NCBI GenBank assembly: GCA_024641255.1 | Contig: JAHEDL010000074.1 | Location: 1-6,024 of the forward strand | Direction: 5' to 3' | DNA: 6,024 nt | Source of the DNA: Pseudorhodobacter sp. | GTDB lineage: Bacteria > Pseudomonadota > Alphaproteobacteria > Rhodobacterales > Rhodobacteraceae | In this document: piece after piece, positions 1 to 5,741 of the stretch | How the letters are laid out: the number at the start of each line of letters is the position of its first letter | Numbering within the stretch: the first letter of the stretch is position 1 | Notes under the pieces: model-generated | What the model was told of the DNA's origin: nothing | The model's input: the letters and a program-made list of their open reading frames with translations, nothing else | Database searches by the model: none | Made by a program: the position numbers and the translations under genes

Positions 1-614
1 ACCTTCGAACCGGCATCAAGGCAAAGCTTCGATCCGCCTTCGATCAAGGATGGGATCTTGGCGGCATAGGCTTCTGGTGCTTCATCCGGCAGCGCATAGG
101 TCAGGAATTCAACCACCAGCAGCAGATCTTCGGCGGCGAATTCGGCAATCACCCGCTCCAGCGTGGCCATGTTAACTGTGTTGGCCGCCGCAACGTCAGA
201 GCGCAAATAGATCATGATCTTGGCACCGGTGCCGCCCAATTCGCGAACCCGGCGGGCGGTGATGCCTTCGACCATGTTCGAAATCCGGTAACCTTCGGGG
301 GTCAGGTCAAAACCCGATGCATCCAGCCCGATCAAAAGCCCGGTGGACCGGTGCAGCACACCTTCGTCAACCAGCCCCGGCACGGCGCAAAGCGGGTCGA
401 CCAACACGCAGCCGGCGGGGCGGGCCAGATAGGCCGCAATGTCCATTTTGGTCAGCCCAAGCATCGCGTTGCTGATCTTGGCCTGCTCTTCGGCGGTTTT
501 GGCAAGCAAGGTCCGCATCCCGCCGCGTTGATCGCAGGCGATGACCATCATCGCACCGTCGTCGCCGCAAATTTGCTGATATCCGCGCCGTTCTGCGGTG
601 GTCATGACTGACAT
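1..614 (-). CDS. LacD/YihT-type class I aldolase (C-terminus off window)
   Basis: This is a cytoplasmic class I (Schiff-base) aldolase of the DeoC/LacD family, the group holding tagatose-1,6-bisphosphate aldolase LacD and sulfofructose-1-phosphate aldolase YihT. I translated 204 codons from ATG at 614; the frame stays open to the left edge, so the C-terminal third is missing. The start is backed by GGAG at 622-625, 7 nt upstream; a second in-frame ATG at 605 is less well placed. Family landmarks: MVIACDQRGGMR at residues 23-34 (like the FDQRGAL segment of LacD), LVDPLCAVPG at 71-80, GAKIMIYLRSD at 130-140 and VVEFLTY at 167-173. The sequence stops at DAGSKV, and by alignment with the LacD VLKVEVP segment the Schiff-base lysine should lie just beyond the edge. 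The gene is divergent from the SorC regulator, so shared control is likely. Family assignment is firm; the choice among tagatose-bisphosphate, sulfosugar or another ketose phosphate substrate is open. Confidence 0.85.
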   Translation of the reverse strand, partial: MSVMTTAERRGYQQICGDDGAMMVIACDQRGGMRTLLAKTAEEQAKISNAMLGLTKMDIAAYLARPAGCVLVDPLCAVPGLVDEGVLHRSTGLLIGLDASGFDLTPEGYRISNMVEGITARRVRELGGTGAKIMIYLRSDVAAANTVNMATLERVIAEFAAEDLLLVVEFLTYALPDEAPEAYAAKIPSLIEGGSKLCLDAGSK

Positions 615-722
615 GAAGGGTCTCCGATTCATTTGGGGCAGATAAGGCGCGGAAGGTGACTTGCCAGTTGCCTGATTGCGGTTATTGCGGGATAAACGAT
701 TTGTGTTAGGCTGTGTAACACC
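615..722. promoter_or_regulatory. Divergent control region, aldolase / SorC regulator
   Basis: This 108-base gap separates two divergent genes and must hold both promoters. A plausible rightward promoter is TTGCCT (668-673), a 17-base spacer and GATAAA (691-696), each box matching the sigma-70 consensus at four of six positions. Transcription would then begin near 703, where an inverted repeat starts. TTGC occurs at 661, 668, 676 and 685 on the + strand, and again at 723 and 736 just inside the regulator reading frame. I found no convincing pair of boxes for the leftward promoter. Confidence 0.5.
703..721. promoter_or_regulatory. Inverted repeat, candidate SorC-family operator
   Basis: GTGTTA (703-708) and TAACAC (716-721) are perfect inverted 6-bp arms around a 7-base spacer, GGCTGTG. 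The repeat sits just upstream of the regulator's reading frame and at the expected transcription start of the proposed promoter, a typical place for a repressor to block transcription. Related pieces occur in the next control region: TGTCAAACAC at 1700-1709 matches TGTGTAACAC (712-721) at 8 of 10 positions, and GTGTTA recurs at 1761-1766. Binding by the adjacent SorC-family protein is inference. Confidence 0.45.
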
Positions 723-1694
723 TTGCAGAAAGGAATTGCAACCCTGTCAGTCTCTAGCGGAACCATTATCGGCGAAAGCCGCGCCATGCTGCACACTGTG
801 GCCAAGCTGCATTACGAAAGCGATATGAGCCAGGTTCAGATCGCCAAGCAGTTGGGGCTTTCAACCGCCACGATTTCGCGCCTGCTGCAAAAGGCGCGGG
901 CCGAAGGCATTGTGCGCATCGAGGTTCGCGACATCTTTGCCCCCGATGAACTTGGGGCACAGTTGGCAAGCAGGCTTGGGTTGCAGCAGGTGATTGCGGT
1001 GGATGCACCCGCGACGGGGATTTTGCCCGCGCTGGCCGCGCCGCTGTCGCGCATCTTGCAAGAGCAGAATCTGGGCAAGGATTCGGTGCTGATGGTGGGC
1101 TGGGGTCGCACGGTTTCGGCGATCATCGACGCGGGGTTGCCGCCGATGCCGGGTGTGGCGGTGGTGCCGTCGACCGGTGGGATGCAGCAACATGCGCAGC
1201 ATTTCCAAAGCAACGAATTTTCGCGCCGCGCTGCCGAAGTGACCGGCGGCACGCCCTATTTCATCCACGCCCCCTATCTGCCGACCGCCGAGTCGCTGGA
1301 TTTCTTTTTGGCCGAATCGTCGGTGCAAGAGTCGGTGGCGTTGTGGGACAGGCTGGATGCGGCGGTTGTGGGCATCGGTATGCCCTATGGGCTGGAACGG
1401 CCCTATCAGGGCGGCTCTGCGCGGCCCGATCCTGATCTTGCCGAAGCCGCGGGCGACGTGGTGCGGCATTACTTTGACCGCGATGGTCAGGTGATCGAAT
1501 GGCAGGGCGAAGGCCGAATGATTGCTGTGTCTTGTGCGCAGTTGCGGGCGACGCCGCTGGTGATTGGCGTGGCAGTTGGGGATGAAAAAGTTGTGTCGAT
1601 CATTGGTGCCGCACGGGCCAAGCTGGTGACGACCCTGATCACCGATACCCGCACCGCCGAAGCGATTCTGGATGCGCTTGCCAAAGCCGACTGA
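723..1694 (+). CDS. SorC-family sugar-responsive transcriptional regulator
   Basis: This is a cytoplasmic DNA-binding regulator of the SorC/DeoR-like family, whose C-terminal domain binds phosphorylated sugars. Counting from TTG 723 (323 aa), a helix-turn-helix spans about residues 36-63 (MSQVQIAKQLGLSTATISRL and onward). The effector domain carries GWGRTV (126-131), VVPSTGG (147-153), GIGMP (217-221), GDVVRHYFDRDGQ (244-256) and the closing IGVAVGDEKVVSIIGAARA segment (281-299). Length is normal for the family. The start is uncertain: the frame is open from 696, TTG 723 has no clear ribosome site, AAAGGA (729-734) points to an unusual CTG at 744, and the first ATG is at 786. ATG 786 would trim the first helix seen in SorC homologues, so I keep the longer form. 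It lies between the aldolase and the transporter operon, so it probably controls both and itself, with a pathway phosphosugar as likely effector. Confidence 0.92.
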   Translation: MQKGIATLSVSSGTIIGESRAMLHTVAKLHYESDMSQVQIAKQLGLSTATISRLLQKARAEGIVRIEVRDIFAPDELGAQLASRLGLQQVIAVDAPATGILPALAAPLSRILQEQNLGKDSVLMVGWGRTVSAIIDAGLPPMPGVAVVPSTGGMQQHAQHFQSNEFSRRAAEVTGGTPYFIHAPYLPTAESLDFFLAESSVQESVALWDRLDAAVVGIGMPYGLERPYQGGSARPDPDLAEAAGDVVRHYFDRDGQVIEWQGEGRMIAVSCAQLRATPLVIGVAVGDEKVVSIIGAARAKLVTTLITDTRTAEAILDALAKAD

Positions 1695-1710
1695 CCCGCT
1701 GTCAAACACA

Positions 1711-1737
1711 AGAAAATCGTTGCAGCAAAAAATTTCT
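1711..1737. promoter_or_regulatory. 27-bp interrupted palindrome, candidate operator
   Basis: Two nested inverted repeats share one centre at A1724: AGAAA (1711-1715) with TTTCT (1733-1737), and TTGC (1720-1723) with GCAA (1725-1728). Ten of the thirteen symmetric pairs match. The site ends one base before the proposed -35 box, a position suited to an activator or a repressor. The TTGC core is the same tetramer that is clustered upstream of the regulator gene. Which protein binds is not known; the adjacent SorC-family regulator or a LacI-type regulator are both possible. Confidence 0.5.
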
Positions 1738-1738
1738 C

Positions 1739-1767
1739 TTGACGAAGCCCATGTGGCGACGTGTTAT
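1739..1767 (+). promoter_or_regulatory. Sigma-70-type promoter of the transporter operon
   Basis: The -35 box TTGACG (1739-1744, five of six consensus matches) and the -10 box TGTTAT (1762-1767, four of six) are separated by exactly 17 bases. Transcription would start near 1774. It is the best promoter match I noticed on the + strand and lies where the ABC operon needs one. The GTGTTA operator-like half (1761-1766) overlaps the -10 box. Confidence 0.6.
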
Positions 1768-1804
1768 CAGCCTCACTAAAAGCACTCGCATCAAGCGAAA
1801 AACA

Positions 1805-1840
1805 ATCCGGTTAACCCTTCGGGGTTGAATGCTGCCGGGT
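1805..1840 (+). other. UUCG-capped leader hairpin before the binding-protein gene
   Basis: In the transcript, UUAACCC (1811-1817) pairs with GGGUUGA (1822-1828), with one G-U pair, around a C(UUCG)G tetraloop, an exceptionally stable loop type. A lower stem, AUCCGG (1805-1810) with CCGGGU (1835-1840), can form across a six-base bulge. There is no U-tract after it, so it is not a terminator. It ends five bases before the ribosome site and probably stabilises the 5' end or keeps the ribosome site exposed. Confidence 0.5.
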
Positions 1841-1859
1841 ATCCAGGGAGGAATTAACT

Positions 1860-2843
1860 ATGAAACGTCGTGGTTTTCTGGGCGCTGCTTCCGCATTGGC
1901 GCTGACTTTTTCACTGTCCACAGCGGCGGTTGCCGAAGATAAAAAATACACCATCGCACTGGTGCCCGGTCTGACGACCGACGCCTTCTACATCACCATG
2001 CAAAAGGGCGCGCAGGCTGCGGCTGACGCGCTTGGCGTGGAACTGGTGTTCCAAGGTGCGCCCGATTTCAACCCGGTGACGCAGGTTCCGGTGCTTGATG
2101 CCGTGATCGCCCGTGCCCCCGATGCGATCCTGATCGCGCCGACCGACAAGGTGCAGCTGATCGAGCCGCTGAAGAAAGCCGCCGATGCAGGTATTCCGGT
2201 GATCACCGTCGACACCTTTATCGGCAGCGGCGTGTATCAGACCGGCGCAGGCGACGGCGATTTCCCGCTGTCTTACATCGCGTCTGACAACGTGCTTGGT
2301 GGCCGCATGGCAGCCCGCGCTCTGGCCAATGCCATCGGCGGCGAAGGCAAGGTTTACGTGGCCAACGTCAAGCCCGGCATTTCGACCACCGATCAGCGCG
2401 AAGAAGGTTTCAAGGCCGAAATGGCTGAAAACTTCCCGAAAGTCACCGTTCTGGAAACCCAGTATAACGAAGATGATGCCAACAAGGCCGCGTCGCAGTT
2501 GCAGGGCGTGTTCGCCCGTGATGCCGACCTGAAAGGCGTGTTCGGCGCAAACCTGTTCTCGGCTTTGGGCGCGGGCACGGGCGTGGGGCAGGCGGGCCAA
2601 ACCGGCAATATCAAGGTTGTCGCCTTTGACGCCCCCGGTTCGATCGTTGACAACATCAAGACCGGCCTTGTTGACGTGGCAATCGCGCAGCACCCGGCCG
2701 AGATTGGCTATTACGGTGTGGTTTCGGCCTATGCCCATCTGACCGGCCATTCGATCCCGGTGAATATCGGCACCGGCTTTACCATCATGGACAAGTCGAA
2801 CATCGACGACCCGGAAGTGGCAAAATACATCTACTCCGAGTGA
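1860..2843 (+). CDS. Periplasmic sugar-binding protein of ABC importer (RbsB/FrcB type)
   Basis: This periplasmic receptor binds the sugar and delivers it to the permease. It is 327 aa, normal for the Peripla_BP_4 (ribose-binding-protein-like) family. Residues 1-25 are a signal peptide with likely cleavage after AVA (23-25). The n-region KRRGFLG (2-8) resembles a twin-arginine motif, so Tat export is possible. The mature protein has the two-lobe pattern: FYITMQKGAQAAADALG (43-59), IDxL-type strand ITVDTF (115-120), ASDNVLGGRMA (141-151), DQREEGF (178-184), VFGANLFSALGA (227-238), VVAFDAP (253-259) and VAIAQHPAEIGYYG (273-286). By position, D118, R180, N231, D257 and Q277 match RbsB sugar-contact residues, while the arginine that follows the aspartate in RbsB is T119 here. 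The start has an excellent ribosome site. A fructose/tagatose-like ligand is inferred from neighbours only. Confidence 0.93.
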   Translation: MKRRGFLGAASALALTFSLSTAAVAEDKKYTIALVPGLTTDAFYITMQKGAQAAADALGVELVFQGAPDFNPVTQVPVLDAVIARAPDAILIAPTDKVQLIEPLKKAADAGIPVITVDTFIGSGVYQTGAGDGDFPLSYIASDNVLGGRMAARALANAIGGEGKVYVANVKPGISTTDQREEGFKAEMAENFPKVTVLETQYNEDDANKAASQLQGVFARDADLKGVFGANLFSALGAGTGVGQAGQTGNIKVVAFDAPGSIVDNIKTGLVDVAIAQHPAEIGYYGVVSAYAHLTGHSIPVNIGTGFTIMDKSNIDDPEVAKYIYSE

Positions 2844-2851
2844 TCTTCGCA

Positions 2852-2881
2852 TCAGGCGCAGGGTTAACCCCCTGTGCCTGA
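2852..2881 (+). other. Stem-loop directly after the binding-protein gene
   Basis: TCAGGCGCAGGG (2852-2863) pairs with CCCTGTGCCTGA (2870-2881), giving a 12-bp stem with one G-U pair and a six-base loop. It starts eight bases after the stop codon and is followed by CCCAAAAAGC rather than a T-tract. It is thus more likely a 3'-end mRNA stabiliser than a terminator. Hairpins at this place in binding-protein-dependent operons are known to protect the upstream message. Confidence 0.6.
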
Positions 2882-2894
2882 CCCAAAAAGCGGT

Positions 2895-2923
2895 GGCGGT
2901 CCCGCCTGTGGACCGCCTCTTTT
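2895..2923 (+). terminator. Terminator-like hairpin between binding protein and permease
   Basis: GGCGGTCC (2895-2902) and GGACCGCC (2910-2917) form a perfect 8-bp GC-rich stem with a seven-base loop, CGCCTGT. TCTTTT (2918-2923) follows immediately, and an A-tract (2885-2889) precedes it. This is the form of an intrinsic terminator with a short U-run. The permease has no obvious promoter of its own in the remaining 48 bases, so the element probably ends only part of the transcripts and lowers expression of the downstream genes relative to the binding protein. Confidence 0.6.
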
Positions 2924-2971
2924 GCGCAGACAGCCACAGCGTTTGCGCCAGCTTGATAGGAATAATCCCCG

Positions 2972-4024
2972 ATGTCGTCCCCCCCTGCTGCCACGGTACA
3001 TGTGGCCCCGCAAGCCGACCACGCCGACAAGGCCCGCACGCCGCTACAGCGCGTTGCCGACCTGCGCGCCTGGTTGTTTCTTGCCTTTCTGATCCTTGGC
3101 TTTGAACTTTGGTCGCGCCTAGATTTTGGCGGCACCTTTATGTTCAACACCTTCAATATTCAGTCGATTGCCGTGTTTGCCGTTGCGCCGCTGTTGCTGG
3201 CGACCGGGCAGACGTTTGTGATTATTTCCGGCGGGATTGACCTGTCGATGGGGTTCATCATGGGGCTGGCGGCGGTGGTCGCGGCGCATGTGATCAACTG
3301 GGCGACGCCCGGAATGGGCTTTTTTCCGGCGGTGTTGCTGGGGTCTTTGGTGGCCGTGGCAATCGCGGCGGTGCCCGGTCTGGTGAACGGGATGTTGGTG
3401 GCCTTGCTGAAGGTGCCGCCGTTCATCGGCACGCTTGGCATGTTTGGCGTGGCGCGCGGCGTGGCGTTCTTGTTGGCGGGCGGCACCACGGTTCCGGTGA
3501 AGAACGAAGTCTTCGCCGCCTTGGGCAACGGCAAGCTGTATGGTGTGCCTTACATCATTATCGTGACGGCGGTTTTTGTGCTGCTGATGCACTATCTGCT
3601 GGGCCAAACCCGGTTCGGCCAGCACAACTATGCCATCGGTGCCAATGCCCAAGCCGCGCGGCGGGCGGGCATCAACATCAAGTGGCATTTGCTGCGGCTA
3701 TATATCTTGTCAGGCAGCTGCGCCGGGCTTGCGGGCGTGCTTTACGCCGCGCGGTTCAGCGCTGGCGCGGCACAGGCGGGCGAGCCGTTGTTGCTGGACT
3801 CGGTTGCGGCTGTGGTCATCGGCGGCGCCAGCCTGTTTGGCGGTTCTGGCACCATTTTGGGCACCGTCGCCGGGGCTTTCGTGATCGCGGTCATTCAATA
3901 CGGCTTGGTGTTCATCAACGTCGCGCCGTTCTGGCAGTTTATCAGCGTGGGCGTCGTTATCATCATCTCTGTTCTGATCGACCAAGCGCAACGGCGGTTC
4001 TCTGGAGGGCGGCAAAGTGAGTGA
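2972..4024 (+). CDS. Sugar ABC transporter permease (RbsC/FrcC type)
   Basis: This inner-membrane channel subunit of the importer is 350 aa, of the BPD_transp_2 family used by ribose and fructose systems, and is expected to act as a homodimer. The first 32 residues are a polar cytoplasmic tail. About ten hydrophobic segments follow, near residues 33-49, 64-84, 92-110, 117-140, 150-170, 192-210, 240-262, 272-290, 293-315 and 320-337. Typical family motifs are TFVIISGGIDLSMG (81-94), VPPFIGTLGM (148-157), FGQHNYAIGANAQAARRAGI (215-234, the cytoplasmic loop that meets the ATPase) and VVIGGASLFGGSGT (281-294). ATG 2972 is preceded by AGGA (2958-2961) with a rather long ten-base gap. The 3' end overlaps the ATPase gene by 8 bases. 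Family is certain; substrate is not readable from this protein. Confidence 0.94.
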   Translation: MSSPPAATVHVAPQADHADKARTPLQRVADLRAWLFLAFLILGFELWSRLDFGGTFMFNTFNIQSIAVFAVAPLLLATGQTFVIISGGIDLSMGFIMGLAAVVAAHVINWATPGMGFFPAVLLGSLVAVAIAAVPGLVNGMLVALLKVPPFIGTLGMFGVARGVAFLLAGGTTVPVKNEVFAALGNGKLYGVPYIIIVTAVFVLLMHYLLGQTRFGQHNYAIGANAQAARRAGINIKWHLLRLYILSGSCAGLAGVLYAARFSAGAAQAGEPLLLDSVAAVVIGGASLFGGSGTILGTVAGAFVIAVIQYGLVFINVAPFWQFISVGVVIIISVLIDQAQRRFSGGRQSE

Positions 4025-4775
4025 TATGACCCCTATGGGCCAGCCGCTGCTGGAAGTGCGCCACCTGTCGAAAAACTTCGGCCCGGTGCAGGCGCTGAAC
4101 GATCTGACGATGATGGTGCGCGCGGGCGAAGTTGTGGCGCTTGCTGGCGACAACGGCGCCGGCAAAACCACCCTGATCAAGGCGATTTCCGGGGTGTATC
4201 AACCCTCGTCGGGCGAAATCTTGCTGCAAGGCAAACCGGTAACCTTCGGGTCGCCGCAAGAGGCGCGCGACAAGGGGATCGAGACGATCTATCAAGACCT
4301 TGCGCTGGCCGATAACCTGACCATCGGCGCCAACATCTTCCTTGGCCGCGAACCGATGCGCCGCAAGTTCGGGTTTTTGCCGGTGCTTGACCGCGCAAAG
4401 ATGGCCGAAGCGGCAAAGTCGACCATGGCGCTGCTGGATTTCCACGTCAGTCGGCTTGATGCGCCGGTGTCCAACTTTTCTGGCGGGCAGCGGCAAGCGG
4501 TGGCGATTGGCCGCGCGGTGTATTGGAACGCGCAAATCCTGATCATGGATGAACCGACGGCGGCACTGGGTGTTCCCGAACAACGCAAGGTGATTTCGCT
4601 GATCCATCAGTTGAAGGCGCAGGGCAGGGGGGTGATTTTCATCAGCCACAACCTGCAAGACATCTTTGCGGTGGCAGACCGCATCGTGGTGTTGCGCCGT
4701 GGTGTGCAGGCGGGCGAACGCCGCATCGCTGACACGACGCATGACGAGGTGGTCAAGCTGATGGTCGGCGGCTAA
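4017..4775 (+). CDS. Sugar ABC transporter ATP-binding protein, single domain (FrcA type)
   Basis: This cytoplasmic ATPase drives import through the permease. It is 252 aa with one nucleotide-binding domain, so it must dimerise, like FrcA and unlike the two-domain, roughly 500-residue RbsA. Every key motif is intact: Walker A GDNGAGKT (44-51), Q-loop Q93, signature FSGGQ (154-158), Walker B ILIMDEP (174-180) with catalytic E179, D-loop region TAALGV (181-186) and switch H211. I chose GTG 4017, which lies inside the permease gene, because GGAGG (4004-4008) is eight bases upstream; the in-frame ATG at 4026 is less well spaced. The 8-base overlap with the permease implies translational coupling. 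The next gene starts three bases after the stop. Confidence 0.95.
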   Translation: MSDMTPMGQPLLEVRHLSKNFGPVQALNDLTMMVRAGEVVALAGDNGAGKTTLIKAISGVYQPSSGEILLQGKPVTFGSPQEARDKGIETIYQDLALADNLTIGANIFLGREPMRRKFGFLPVLDRAKMAEAAKSTMALLDFHVSRLDAPVSNFSGGQRQAVAIGRAVYWNAQILIMDEPTAALGVPEQRKVISLIHQLKAQGRGVIFISHNLQDIFAVADRIVVLRRGVQAGERRIADTTHDEVVKLMVGG

Positions 4776-4778
4776 GCC

Positions 4779-5741
4779 ATGACTGGGGTTTGCATCGGCT
4801 CTATCGGCGAGCTGTTGGTAGAGTTCATCTGCACCGAAAAAGACGGTCACAACCTGTTGGCGGCCCCCTATGTGGGGCCGTTTCCAAGCGGCGCACCGGG
4901 GATTTTCATTGATCAGGCAGCGCGCATTGCCAGCAGCTTCGGCGGGAAGGCCGTGTTTGCCGGTGCGGTTGGCGATGATGCGTTTGGCACCGTGTTGTTG
5001 CGGCGGCTGACCGAAGATGGCGTTGATACCGATCTTATTCAGGTGGTGCGCGGGGTGCCCACCGGGTCGGCCTTTGTCGCCTATAACAGCGATGGCAGTC
5101 GGGATTTTGTGTTTAATATCGCCCATTCTGCGGCGGCGCATCTGCCCGCGTTAAACGCGGTGACGGCGGGGTTCATCGCCGCCGGGATCAATGTGTTGCA
5201 TATTTCGGGGTCGATGTTGGGCGACCCCGACATGCGCCGTGCTGGCGTGGCGCTGTGTGAAGCGCTGGCGTCCAAGGGCGTGGCCATTTCAATTGACCCC
5301 AATATCCGCCCCGAACTGATTGCGGATGCCGGCTATCTAACGGCGCTGCAAAAGATCATGGCTTTGGCACGCTATGTGCTGCCGTCGGACGCCGATGCCG
5401 ATGTGCTGTTTCCGGGGCAAGATTTCGCTGATTGGTCGGCGGGGTTGCTGGCGGGTGCTGCACGGGCGGTTGTGCTGAAGCGCGGCGATCAGGGCTGCAT
5501 TGGGCGTGACGCCAGCGGCAGCCATGCGTTGCCCGCGCACGCCGTTACCGTGGTTGACCCAACCGGCGCAGGCGATTGCTTTTGTGCCACCTTCGTAACC
5601 CTTATGGCGGCCGGCCAAAGCCTGCCTGACGCTTTGGCCCGGGCCAACGCCGCCGGGGCGCTGGCGGTTACACGCTTGGGGCCAATGGAAGGCAACGCAG
5701 GTTTGCCTGCAATTGACGCACTGTGTCGGGGGCTAAAATGA
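4779..5741 (+). CDS. PfkB-family sugar kinase, probable ketohexose (tagatose) kinase
   Basis: This cytoplasmic ATP-dependent carbohydrate kinase of the ribokinase/PfkB family (PF00294) is 320 aa, a normal length. Visible motifs: FGGKAVFAGAVGDDAFG (54-70, first PfkB signature region), SIDPNIRPEL (171-180), VVLKRGDQG (231-239) and VDPTGAGDCFCATF (259-272), the second signature with catalytic base D266 and the GAGD anion hole. The usual N-terminal GGxxxN sugar-binding motif is changed to PSGAPGIFIDQAAR (36-49), with I42 where asparagine is common. It starts three bases after the ATPase stop behind a weak GGCGG (4767-4771), and its stop overlaps the PF08013 gene start (ATGA). Phosphorylation of D-tagatose to the 6-phosphate is inferred from the neighbouring gene and the Agrobacterium precedent; fructokinase or another ketose kinase remains possible. 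Confidence 0.9.
   Translation: MTGVCIGSIGELLVEFICTEKDGHNLLAAPYVGPFPSGAPGIFIDQAARIASSFGGKAVFAGAVGDDAFGTVLLRRLTEDGVDTDLIQVVRGVPTGSAFVAYNSDGSRDFVFNIAHSAAAHLPALNAVTAGFIAAGINVLHISGSMLGDPDMRRAGVALCEALASKGVAISIDPNIRPELIADAGYLTALQKIMALARYVLPSDADADVLFPGQDFADWSAGLLAGAARAVVLKRGDQGCIGRDASGSHALPAHAVTVVDPTGAGDCFCATFVTLMAAGQSLPDALARANAAGALAVTRLGPMEGNAGLPAIDALCRGLK

Larger units (their letters stand above)
1695..1859 (+). promoter_or_regulatory. Control region and leader of the transporter operon
   Basis: This 165-base gap separates the regulator from the binding-protein gene. In order it holds an operator-like half (TGTCAAACAC, 1700-1709), a 27-bp interrupted palindrome (1711-1737), a sigma-70-type promoter (1739-1767), an untranslated leader of about 85 bases with a UUCG-capped hairpin, and a near-consensus ribosome site, GGGAGGA (1846-1852), 7 bases before ATG 1860. 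No terminator hairpin is visible directly after the regulator stop, so some read-through from the regulator is possible. The strong promoter plus strong ribosome site suits a highly expressed binding protein. Confidence 0.6.

Noticed and set aside
351..611. 86-codon plus-strand reading frame at the left end
   Set aside because: It is antisense to the clearly recognisable LacD-type aldolase, which continues off the left edge and has its own ribosome site.
1..614. Reading the locus as a sulfoquinovose (sulfo-EMP) cluster because the aldolase resembles YihT
   Set aside because: The resemblance is at family level and includes LacD equally; the PF08013 gene points to tagatose-type metabolism. I see no sulfoquinovosidase, isomerase or sulfonate exporter in the window. 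Kept only as a possible alternative for the aldolase substrate.
861..1709. 282-codon minus-strand reading frame across the regulator gene
   Set aside because: Antisense shadow of the SorC-family gene with low-complexity R/H/Q-rich translation.
1695..1859. A riboswitch in the binding-protein leader
   Set aside because: The leader is only about 85 bases and shows one simple UUCG hairpin, no known aptamer pattern and no alternative terminator or ribosome-site-masking stem.
1911..2852. 313-codon minus-strand reading frame across the binding-protein gene
   Set aside because: Antisense shadow of a well-supported binding protein; arginine/histidine/glycine-rich composition and no recognisable domain.
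2895..2906. Short self-complementary GGCGGTCCCGCC as a separate hairpin
   Set aside because: It allows only a 4-bp stem with a four-base loop and competes with the far stronger 8-bp stem of 2895-2917.
4026..4028. ATG 4026 as the ATPase start instead of GTG 4017
   Set aside because: GGAGG at 4004-4008 is eight bases from GTG 4017 but seventeen from ATG 4026, so the GTG is better supported.
3963..5141. Long 392-codon reading frame on the minus strand
   Set aside because: It lies antisense to the ATPase and kinase genes, which have complete family motifs. Its composition (rich in R, H, Q, G) is typical of an antisense shadow in GC-rich DNA, and it resembles no family I know.
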